A stretch of 41,766 nucleotides of DNA, taken from an uncultured Ruminococcus sp. (GTDB taxonomy: Bacteria; Bacillota; Clostridia; Oscillospirales; Acutalibacteraceae). This document shows positions 35,040 to 41,766 of this stretch, piece by piece. Under the pieces are notes generated by a model. That model saw only the letters and a list, made by a program, of their open reading frames with translations. It had not been told where the DNA came from and did not search any database. The stretch is from contig CACYDW010000051.1 of assembly GCA_902773325.1 (NCBI GenBank), positions 1 through 41,766 on the forward strand, given 5' to 3'. How positions within the stretch are numbered: the first letter of the stretch is position 1; each line of letters starts with the position of its first letter. The position numbers and the translations under genes were made by a program.

Positions 35040-35605
35040 TGCCCGCCAATATATATAACGGAGAAATTGCTGAATTTGACTGTCAGATCAAGGATACCGA
35101 CTATGCCGAGGCATATCGCATTTATGACATCAGAAGAGGCAGGTCAAAGGGCAGAGAATGGAAGGCAAGTATCTTTTTTGCCGGTGTCATAGTGGTACTC
35201 TGTATTTTTATGATGGTACATCTGAGTGTGCCGGACTATGTGTTTTTCGGGATCGTTATGCTGCTCTGTATATACGGCTGTGTGTATTATGTGTATTGGC
35301 TGTCGAACCGTGCCGCACACAGAGGAATGGAGATTTTTGAAAGCTCTCATCTGCTGCATGAAACCATACACTGCCATTTTTATCGGGATTATTATGAAAT
35401 AACGAATAAGTATGAATTTATCAGACGTTATTATACAGAAATAACCGACTGTATCGAAACACCCGAGTTGTTTGTATTGATTGGCGGTCTTGACAACAAG
35501 CTGACGGTCATTGCAAAGGCAGAGCTTACCGATGAACAGAAAAATGCCCTCAGCAAACACTTTTCCAGAGAAATGATAAAGCAATACCGCATTAAAAGGA
35601 AATGA
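35039..35605 (+). CDS. YcxB-like membrane protein, copy 2
   Basis: The 188-residue protein has the same build: short N-terminus with DTDYAEAYRIYDIRRGRSKG, two membrane segments (about 46-64 and 66-88) and a C-terminal domain of about 95 residues. Sequence similarity to its neighbours is low, so paralogy is inferred from layout. GGAGG precedes the ATG, which overlaps the thioesterase stop. Function unknown. Confidence 0.75.
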   Translation: MPANIYNGEIAEFDCQIKDTDYAEAYRIYDIRRGRSKGREWKASIFFAGVIVVLCIFMMVHLSVPDYVFFGIVMLLCIYGCVYYVYWLSNRAAHRGMEIFESSHLLHETIHCHFYRDYYEITNKYEFIRRYYTEITDCIETPELFVLIGGLDNKLTVIAKAELTDEQKNALSKHFSREMIKQYRIKRK

Positions 35606-35610
35606 AATCT

Positions 35611-36147
35611 ATGAAGCCGTTTTTGGAAGAAACCTTTCTGATAACAGAAGAGGACTACGTTAATATGTCTTTGGAGAGAAAAAAGCTTCTTATCCCCAAG
35701 AAAAACAGAATGATTGTCCTTGCAGCCGGTATCTTTGCTCTATGTGCAGGGGTAATGGGAATGATTTTTCTGCGAAACAGTTTGTATCACGCATTCAGCT
35801 ATATCGTTCTGATTCTTTTAGGAATGTATGCGATATCCTATTATGATGTGGTTGACCGTTCACTGATTCGGAAAAGTGCATCGGATTTCTATACGGTAAA
35901 CCAGAAGGCACTCCATTCCCAGACCATCAGAATCTATGACAGTAAGCTTGAGATCCTTTCTGAAAACAGAAGGCTCAGAATTCCCCGCAGCTTTATTTAT
36001 CAGATTGCAGAGGGAAATACATCCGTAATCATTTTTCTTGATAAGAATGAATTTATTTTCTTCCCAAAAAGAATTATAACAGAGCCGCAGCTTGAGAAGC
36101 TCAGGGCTTTTGGCGGAGATCAATATAAAAAGATAGAGGTGCGCTAA
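35611..36147 (+). CDS. YcxB-like membrane protein, copy 3
   Basis: The 178-residue protein (181 if started at 35602, which overlaps the previous stop by 4 bases) has an N-terminal [20 protein letters not shown], two membrane segments (about 39-56 and 64-80) and a C-terminal domain with [20 protein letters not shown] and FIFFPKRI. This is the YcxB-like layout again. The later ATG is preferred because AAAGGA lies 10 bases before it. gyrA starts 1 base after its stop, so expression is coupled. Confidence 0.75.
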   Translation: MKPFLEETFLITEEDYVNMSLERKKLLIPKKNRMIVLAAGIFALCAGVMGMIFLRNSLYHAFSYIVLILLGMYAISYYDVVDRSLIRKSASDFYTVNQKALHSQTIRIYDSKLEILSENRRLRIPRSFIYQIAEGNTSVIIFLDKNEFIFFPKRIITEPQLEKLRAFGGDQYKKIEVR

Positions 36148-36148
36148 A

Positions 36149-38671
36149 TTGAGTATAGAAGAACAGAATCAGACTCAAAGAATCATCAATGTCGATATCG
36201 AAAAAGAGATGAAGCAGTCCTTTTTAGACTACTCTATGTCGGTTATTGTGTCAAGGGCACTGCCCGATGTCAGAGATGGTCTGAAGCCTGTACACAGAAG
36301 GATCCTTTATTCACAGTATGAGGACAATCTTACGCCCGATAAGCCCTATAAAAAGTGCGCTACGACCGTTGGTAACGTGCTGGGCAGATATCATCCTCAC
36401 GGCGACAGCTCGGTATATGATGCACTCGTTCGACTGGCGCAGGATTTCTCCATGAGATATCCGCTGGTAGACGGTCACGGCAACTTCGGTTCAGTAGACG
36501 GTGACCCGCCTGCTGCTTACCGTTATACCGAGTCCAAAATGAGTAAGATCAGCGTTGAAATGCTCACCGATATAGACAAGGAAACCATTGATTTTGTCCA
36601 TAACTATGATGACAGCCGCGATGAGCCTTCGGTACTGCCTTCGCGCTTTCCGAATCTGCTGGTAAACGGTTCTACGGGTATCGCGGTAGGTATGGCAACC
36701 AATATTCCGCCCCACAATCTCGGCGAGGTCATTGACGCGGTAAACTGCCTGATCGACAATCCGGACGCAACCCTCGATGAACTGATGCTGCATATCAAAG
36801 GCCCTGATTTTCCTACAGCAGGTATCATAATGGGTGTGAGCGGTATCAGAGCAGCCTATGCAACAGGCAGGGCGAAAATTACGGTACGCTCCTGCGCGGA
36901 AATTGTAGAGGAGAAAAACGGAAGATTCAAAATCGTGGTGACAGAACTGCCCTATCAGGTCAATAAGGCGCGGCTCGTTGAAAGTATTGCCGATATGGCA
37001 AAGGAAAAGCGCATTGAGGGCATTTCATATATAGAAGACCATTCCGACAGAAATGGTATGCACATTGAGATCATGCTTAAAAAAGAAGCATCTCCCAACG
37101 TTGTGCTCAATCACCTGTATCAGTATACCCAGATGCAGATCACCTACGGCATTATTATGCTGGCAATCGTCAACGGTGTGCCAAAAATTCTTACGCTGAA
37201 GGAGATCCTGCAAAACTATCTTGATTTTCAGGTCGATGTCATCACCAGAAGAACCATTTATGATCTCCGCAAAGCCGAGGAACGTGCACATATACTGGAA
37301 GGCCTGAAAATTGCCATTGATTTTATTGATGAGGTTATCAGGATCATTCGTTCCTCGAAGGATCAGCCCAGCGCAAAACAGGCACTTTCCGATCGGTTCG
37401 GTCTGGACGATGCCCAGACGCAGGCAATCGTATCCATGCGCTTAGGACAGCTTTCCGGTCTGGAGCGCGTAAAGATCGAAGAAGAGCTTGCCGCTCTTAT
37501 TGAAAAAATAGCCGATTTCAAGGATATTCTCAGCAACGGCGAAAGACTTCTGGGTATTATCAAAACAGAACTGAATGCCATCAAGGCAAAGTTCAATGAT
37601 GAAAGAAGAACAAAAATAGAATCCGTCAGCGGGGAGGTAGATATTGAGGATCTGATTCCTTATGAGGACTGCGTGATCACAATGACCAATTTCGGTTATG
37701 TAAAGCGTCAGAAGGCAGATACCTACAAGCTCCAGCGCAGGGGCGGCAAGGGAATCTCGGGTATGAACAGAAGGGAAGAGGACGTTGCTACCGATATGTT
37801 TGTATGTAATTCCCATGATTCAATACTGTTCTTTACTAACCTCGGCAAGGTCTATAAAATCAAGTGCTATACGATTCCCGAAGGTTCAAGGGCTTCAAAG
37901 GGCATGAATATCAATAACCTGCTCCCGCTTATTCAGGACGAAAAGGTTACCTCTATGATTCGTCTGCCTGAAAACAGCGATGATGATAAATTCCTGGTGA
38001 TGATCACCAAAAAGGGTATTATTAAGAGAACCCCAACCAGTAGTTTCCATACTAATCGTAAGGGCGGTCTTATCGCCATTACCATGGAAGATGACGATGA
38101 ATTAGCATGGGTGCGCCTGACAGACGGCAGCAATGAATTGCTGGTTGCTACCCGCAACGGTATGGCAATTCGCTTCAATGAAAATGATGTTCGTTCTATG
38201 GGAAGAACAGCTCACGGTGTCAAGGCAATCACGCTTCGCGGCGATGATATAGTGATCGGTATGTCTGTTCTCAGAGAAAATGCTTATATTCTTACCGTAT
38301 CGGAAACCGGCTACGGCAGACTGTCAGAGCTGAGCGACTATCGTATTCAGTCGAGAGGCGGTAAGGGTATTCTGAACTATCATACCGATAAATTCGGCAA
38401 GGTTGCCTCTATCAAGGCGGTTGATCTTGATGACGATATCATTCTGATCTCAGACAGCGGTGTAATTATCAGAATTGAAGCATCGTCTGTAAGAATCTGT
38501 TCCAGACCGAGCAAGGGTGTTATTGTGATGAAGGTAGATGACAACAGTAAGGTTGCTACCATATCAAGAGCGCCCCATGAAGATGAAACCGATGATTCAA
38601 ATGATACCGCTGCGGATACTCCGCAGAACAATACGGAATCTGCCGATACAACAGACACTTCAGAAGAATAA
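36149..38671 (+). CDS. gyrA: DNA gyrase subunit A
   Basis: The 840-residue protein starts at TTG with (M)[20 protein letters not shown]. The drug-resistance region reads [20 protein letters not shown], with Ser and Asp at the two positions where quinolone resistance arises, so it looks wild type there. The catalytic Tyr is in AAYRYTE near residue 126. The GyrA box QRRGGKG is near 529, as needed for DNA wrapping. The acidic Asp/Thr tail ([13 protein letters not shown]) is short. GAGGTG lies before the TTG. A bidirectional terminator follows. Confidence 0.98.
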   Translation: MSIEEQNQTQRIINVDIEKEMKQSFLDYSMSVIVSRALPDVRDGLKPVHRRILYSQYEDNLTPDKPYKKCATTVGNVLGRYHPHGDSSVYDALVRLAQDFSMRYPLVDGHGNFGSVDGDPPAAYRYTESKMSKISVEMLTDIDKETIDFVHNYDDSRDEPSVLPSRFPNLLVNGSTGIAVGMATNIPPHNLGEVIDAVNCLIDNPDATLDELMLHIKGPDFPTAGIIMGVSGIRAAYATGRAKITVRSCAEIVEEKNGRFKIVVTELPYQVNKARLVESIADMAKEKRIEGISYIEDHSDRNGMHIEIMLKKEASPNVVLNHLYQYTQMQITYGIIMLAIVNGVPKILTLKEILQNYLDFQVDVITRRTIYDLRKAEERAHILEGLKIAIDFIDEVIRIIRSSKDQPSAKQALSDRFGLDDAQTQAIVSMRLGQLSGLERVKIEEELAALIEKIADFKDILSNGERLLGIIKTELNAIKAKFNDERRTKIESVSGEVDIEDLIPYEDCVITMTNFGYVKRQKADTYKLQRRGGKGISGMNRREEDVATDMFVCNSHDSILFFTNLGKVYKIKCYTIPEGSRASKGMNINNLLPLIQDEKVTSMIRLPENSDDDKFLVMITKKGIIKRTPTSSFHTNRKGGLIAITMEDDDELAWVRLTDGSNELLVATRNGMAIRFNENDVRSMGRTAHGVKAITLRGDDIVIGMSVLRENAYILTVSETGYGRLSELSDYRIQSRGGKGILNYHTDKFGKVASIKAVDLDDDIILISDSGVIIRIEASSVRICSRPSKGVIVMKVDDNSKVATISRAPHEDETDDSNDTAADTPQNNTESADTTDTSEE

Positions 38672-38687
38672 AAAATATAACCGCAAA

Positions 38688-38721
38688 ACAGCCGCCGGAG
38701 CTTTTGAAGTCCGGCGGCTGT
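38688..38721. terminator. Bidirectional terminator between gyrA and the lipoprotein gene
   Basis: A perfect 12-bp stem (ACAGCCGCCGGA, 38688-38699 with 38710-38721) and a 10-base loop lie between two convergent genes. The minus strand has TTTT directly after the stem. The plus strand has only TTC, so termination is better for the lipoprotein side. Confidence 0.82.
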
Positions 38722-38739
38722 TTCGTGGTTATTGATATA

Positions 38740-40200
38740 TTATGAAGCAGAAACGGCATCTGCCGAGAACATCAGCTTCAGGTCAGAAGCACTGGCATAG
38801 CCGTCTGCATCAAGACCGTTGGCTTGTTCAAATGCGGTAACAGCAGCCGCCGTCATTTGTCCGTAATAGCCTGTTGAGGAATCATTGAAATATCCAAGGG
38901 TACGGAGTCTGTCCTGAATGAGTGTGACATTATCATTTTCGCTGCCCTGACCATAGCCCATATCATCGGTGATGGTGAGGGAGTTATCAGCCTGAACACC
39001 CGTATCCGGAGTGGATTGTTCGGAGGACTGTTCCTCGGGTTTGGATGATTGCTCAGAGGACTGTTCCTCGGGTTTGGATGATTGTTCAGAGGACTGCTCC
39101 TCAGGCTTAGAGGATTGTTCAGAAGATTGCTCCTCGGGTTTGGAGGACTGTGCCGAAGATTGTTCCTCGGGTTTAGAAGATTGAGCGGAGGATTGTTCCT
39201 CGGGTTTGGAAGATTGAGCGGAGGATTGTTCCTCGGGTTTGGAGGACTGCGTGGAGGACTGTTCCTCGGGTTCAGAGGATTGAGCCGAAGATTGTTCACT
39301 GTCCTCTGAGGATTCATCTGTATTCTTGCTTGAAAGCTCGGGATACATACACTCGATCATGAAAGACAGTACCTCTGTGATACTGTTTCCCTGACGCTGA
39401 AATACAGCGGAGTCAATTTCATAAACATTTCCGTTCTGAACAGCATTAAGGTAGTTGTAAGATTCGTTATCGGCAAGCTGACTTTTCATACCCGGAGCGC
39501 AGAAGATATACTGCGGGTTTGCCAGACGGAGATTTTCTGCTGTTTCACTGCTGTTTGCATTGCATACGTTGATGGAATTGGCATATTCAAAAAATTTATT
39601 CTGGAAGGAGGTTTTCCCTGTTGCCGTACCCTCCATATTATAGAGGTAGCAGGCGGTGACTTCTACCTCGCGCTGAGGACAGATTCTCTTGAGATCGCTC
39701 ATTGTCAGAAGAATCGAGGAGCATTTTTCCTTTCCTGTTGACTGACCTGTTTTGCTGCCGTCAATAATGGAACAGATATTCTCATAAAGCCGCATCAATT
39801 CCTCACTCGTATCGGCGGAAACCATTGCAAGCACTGTGATATTTTTTTCTTCAAGCTCTTTTCTGATATCATCGGAAAGTGTACTGTCTGCAAAGACCAC
39901 ATCGGGAGAGAGGTCGATTATTTTTTTAGCGGAGGGAGATGCCTTTGAGCCGACAGAAGCAGCCGCAGAGATTTCCGGCTGGTCACATTCATCGGAACGG
40001 GCAGTGATCCTGTCGGAATATCCGCAGGCAATGAGGATATCTGCAACAGAGTCATTAAGGCATACTACCGAATCCGGTTTTTCGTTAAAGGTATAATTGG
40101 CGACAGTCACGGGATACTCTCCGCTGATAACATCTGATGAACAGCCTGCACAGCCCATTATCAGGACTGCTGCAAGCAGCAGTGCAAATATTTTTTTCAT
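38740..40200 (-). CDS. Lipoprotein: metal-receptor fold, 11-residue repeat stalk and peptidoglycan-binding domain
   Basis: The 486-residue protein has a signal peptide with lipobox-like cysteines (LLLAAVLIMGCAGC, Cys 17 or 20). Residues about 40-290 match the BtuF/FhuD-type substrate-binding fold (SVVCLNDSVADILIACGYSD and SPDVVFADSTLSDDIRKEL). Residues about 304-391 are eight copies of SSxQSSKPEEQ. The last 70 residues form a PG_binding_1 domain (DRLRTLGYFNDSSTGYYGQM). It would thus be anchored in the membrane and also hold the wall. No ABC permease gene is nearby. The ligand (heme, siderophore, cobalamin or other) is unknown. It follows the DUF815 gene by 28 bases. Confidence 0.85.
   Translation of the reverse strand: MKKIFALLLAAVLIMGCAGCSSDVISGEYPVTVANYTFNEKPDSVVCLNDSVADILIACGYSDRITARSDECDQPEISAAASVGSKASPSAKKIIDLSPDVVFADSTLSDDIRKELEEKNITVLAMVSADTSEELMRLYENICSIIDGSKTGQSTGKEKCSSILLTMSDLKRICPQREVEVTACYLYNMEGTATGKTSFQNKFFEYANSINVCNANSSETAENLRLANPQYIFCAPGMKSQLADNESYNYLNAVQNGNVYEIDSAVFQRQGNSITEVLSFMIECMYPELSSKNTDESSEDSEQSSAQSSEPEEQSSTQSSKPEEQSSAQSSKPEEQSSAQSSKPEEQSSAQSSKPEEQSSEQSSKPEEQSSEQSSKPEEQSSEQSSKPEEQSSEQSTPDTGVQADNSLTITDDMGYGQGSENDNVTLIQDRLRTLGYFNDSSTGYYGQMTAAAVTAFEQANGLDADGYASASDLKLMFSADAVSAS
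39028..39291 (-). repeat. 33-bp tandem repeat, eight units, in the lipoprotein gene
   Basis: Eight in-frame 33-bp units encode SSxQSSKPEEQ with x = Ala, Thr or Glu (the first unit has E for K). An incomplete ninth (SSEQST) follows. Neighbouring units are nearly identical, suggesting recent expansion. Confidence 0.93.
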
Positions 40201-40228
40201 ACATGATTCTCCTTGGTTATTGTTGCAG

Positions 40229-41470
40229 TTATGTCATAGTTTGTCCCGCAACCTTGCTGATATACTGTCTGGCACATCTGGGCGAGCGTCCTCCTCTTTC
40301 AATAGCGAAGCGTTCTGCGCCGTTGAGCAGTTCATCTGTACTGATAGAAAGGCGGTAGAGCTTTGCAAGCTCCAGCACGATCTCAAGGTACTGTGTTTTA
40401 TCAGGCTTGCTGAAATTAACAGACAGTCCGAAGCGGTCAGAAAGCGACAGGCTTTCCTGAATAGTATCGTTATGATGAATATCATCACCATCTCTGTCTA
40501 AAAAGCTTTCTTTTACAATGTGGCGGCGGTTAGAGGTCGCATAGATCAGGGTATTATCCGGTCTTACGGCAAGACCGCCCTCCAATACTGCCTTAAGCTG
40601 TGCATAGCTTTTATCTTCGCTGGAAAACGACAGGTCGTCAATAAAAATGATAAATTTAAGCGGCAGCAGTGCAATTTTTTCGACCAGCAGCGGAAACTCC
40701 GGGAGTCTGTCCTTGGGCAGCTCTACCATTCTCAGACCTTCCGGATAATAACAGTTAAGCAGTGCTTTTACGGTAGAGGATTTTCCCGTACCCCTGTCGC
40801 CGTAGAGCAGGCAGTTATTTGCCTGTAAGCCATGAACGAATGCAGATGTATTGTTTTGTATCAGACCTCTTGGAATTTCATATCCGAAAAGACGGTCTAT
40901 CGTAATGCTGTCGGGATGAAGGACGGGTTCGATTTTCTGATTTCTCCAGATAAATGCGCGGTATCGGGCGAACATACCGCAGCCGTTTTTGCGATAAAAC
41001 GATGAAAGAGCGGTAAGGGCTTCATTTTCCGATTCAAATTCGATAACGGGCTTACCTATATCCCATTTTGGCAGATTATTGGCAACGATGCCCAGTTCAT
41101 TTTTGAAACGGTAGTCATTGAGTATGGTCTCCGGACTGAGGGAAGATACCCTGATGAGTGCAGAGATATCTCTTTTTACCGCCTGAATGACTCTCGGCGG
41201 AAGCTCCCGTTCCTTACCGCCTGCGGCGGCTCTCGAAAAGGCATTTTCATCAAACAGAGCCGCTTTTGTGATACAGCGTGCAAGGCTGTCGGAATATCCT
41301 CTTTCACACAGCAGAGAGAAGAATGTTCCCCACGCAGTTGTAAACTCTGTTACAGGTTCATCTGCCGCGCAAAGCAGCTTATAGTATGCTCCCACAACGC
41401 TTCTGTTCAATATTCCTCTATAAACCGACAATGACGACAGCAGCAATGCCGCTTCTTTTGTTTTCGTCAT
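40229..41470 (-). CDS. DUF815-family ATP-binding protein (AAA-like)
   Basis: The 413-residue protein has the P-loop LLYGDRGTGKSSTVKALLN near residue 220. The Walker B-like region is FIIFIDDLSFSSEDKSYAQL, and DNTLIYATSNRRHIVKESFL is typical of DUF815. The N-terminal 200 residues are helical and not conserved. The family is widespread and its role is unknown. GGAG lies before the ATG. It probably forms an operon with the lipoprotein gene. The promoter is at 41506-41534. It is transcribed against the replication fork. Confidence 0.9.
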   Translation of the reverse strand: MTKTKEAALLLSSLSVYRGILNRSVVGAYYKLLCAADEPVTEFTTAWGTFFSLLCERGYSDSLARCITKAALFDENAFSRAAAGGKERELPPRVIQAVKRDISALIRVSSLSPETILNDYRFKNELGIVANNLPKWDIGKPVIEFESENEALTALSSFYRKNGCGMFARYRAFIWRNQKIEPVLHPDSITIDRLFGYEIPRGLIQNNTSAFVHGLQANNCLLYGDRGTGKSSTVKALLNCYYPEGLRMVELPKDRLPEFPLLVEKIALLPLKFIIFIDDLSFSSEDKSYAQLKAVLEGGLAVRPDNTLIYATSNRRHIVKESFLDRDGDDIHHNDTIQESLSLSDRFGLSVNFSKPDKTQYLEIVLELAKLYRLSISTDELLNGAERFAIERGGRSPRCARQYISKVAGQTMT

Positions 41471-41505
41471 GATACATCATCTCCGTCATAATCAAATCTA
41501 CTCCT

Positions 41506-41534
41506 ATTTTACACGCTTTTCTCTCCTCCGTCAA
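41506..41534 (-). promoter_or_regulatory. Promoter of the DUF815-lipoprotein operon
   Basis: On the minus strand TTGACG (41529-41534), 17 bases, TAAAAT (41506-41511). The leader to the ATG is about 30 bases. Confidence 0.6.
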
Positions 41535-41584
41535 GGCGCAGAGCCTGCGCACCCTATTTCGCGTTTTCGCTCAGGCAGCGTGAC

Positions 41585-41694
41585 GCTGCACCCGTGTTCG
41601 CGTTGTCGCTCATCACCAGAGAGAAGTTCCCTTTGTTGATAAGTCGGATAGCTTCATCTGTCCTATGCTTCTGACCTGTCGAGCTATCGCTCTT
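41585..41694 (+). repeat. 110-bp dispersed repeat, copy 2
   Basis: Gap-free alignment with 15231-15340, about 78% identical by my count. The first 26 bases are partly duplicated just before it (about 41547-41573). It lies upstream of the DUF815 promoter. The last 70 bases of the window (41697-41766) hold no gene, only the start of a GC-rich hairpin of the TGGGGGC/GCCCCCA type, possibly cut by the window edge. Confidence 0.8.
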
Positions 41695-41766
41695 ATAGTA
41701 GGCGACAAAAATATTCTTACTTAGAGTGATGTCCGAAGGGGTGTGGGGGCGACCGGAAAGCCCCCA

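Noticed and set aside
39082-39309. Open frames of 75 to 154 codons opposite or out of frame with the lipoprotein repeat
   Set aside because: Tandem repeats with a 33-bp unit keep all frames open. They have no ribosome sites and low-complexity translations.

Overview
This window spans the replication-origin region of a low-to-moderate GC Gram-positive chromosome, most likely a Ruminococcus-like member of the Oscillospiraceae/Ruminococcaceae (class Clostridia). The evidence is the classic Firmicutes origin order (mnmE, mnmG, rsmG, noc, soj, spo0J to the left; yidC, yidD, rnpA, rpmH next to dnaA; dnaN, yaaA, recF, remB, gyrB, gyrA to the right), frequent TTG starts, strong AGGAGG-type ribosome sites and DnaA boxes of the TTWTCAACA type. 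The family assignment is inference.

Layout. Positions 1-6070 (minus strand): the first codons of gap, then a probable operon of a polytopic membrane protein, a HAD phosphatase, tex, a small membrane protein and a DUF1624-type membrane protein. Positions 6219-8647 (plus): a four-gene cluster with a FlK-like thioesterase, a C_GCAxxG_C_C protein, tcdA and a TtcA-like thiolase. Positions 8783-8933: tRNA-Glu and tRNA-Met under a perfect consensus promoter. Positions 8941-9535: about 600 bp of AT-rich, apparently non-coding DNA with two families of palindromic sites. Positions 9536-26029 (minus): a GNAT acetyltransferase, guaB, serS, parB, parA, noc, rsmG, mnmG, mnmE, a GT39-like membrane protein, khpB(jag), yidC, yidD, rnpA and rpmH. 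Positions 26395-38671 (plus): dnaA, oriC, dnaN, yaaA, recF, remB, two zinc-ribbon membrane proteins, gyrB, a small accessory cassette (three YcxB-like membrane proteins and a hotdog thioesterase) and gyrA. Positions 38740-41470 (minus): a lipoprotein with a metal-receptor fold, an 11-residue repeat stalk and a peptidoglycan-binding domain, plus a DUF815 ATPase.

How it works together. DnaA acts at the dnaA-dnaN gap, which has at least five DnaA boxes, a short GC cluster and a DnaA-trio-like tract just before dnaN. DnaN, RecF and gyrase serve replication. ParA, ParB and Noc serve origin segregation and nucleoid occlusion. Five 16-bp parS sites lie in intergenic gaps to the left of oriC, three of them spaced exactly 38 bp apart between mnmE and mnmG. 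Transcription diverges from the rpmH/dnaA gap. The two main exceptions are the plus-strand cluster at 6.2-8.6 kb and the minus-strand pair at 38.7-41.5 kb.

Most unusual features: the double palindrome array at 9.0-9.5 kb (TACARTTTGTA sites and a DnaA-box-like cluster), two 157-bp MITE-like elements in inverted orientation that bracket oriC (one inserted in the stop codon of remB), a different 172-bp element with 18-bp ends between yidC and khpB, and the two-anchor lipoprotein next to DUF815.
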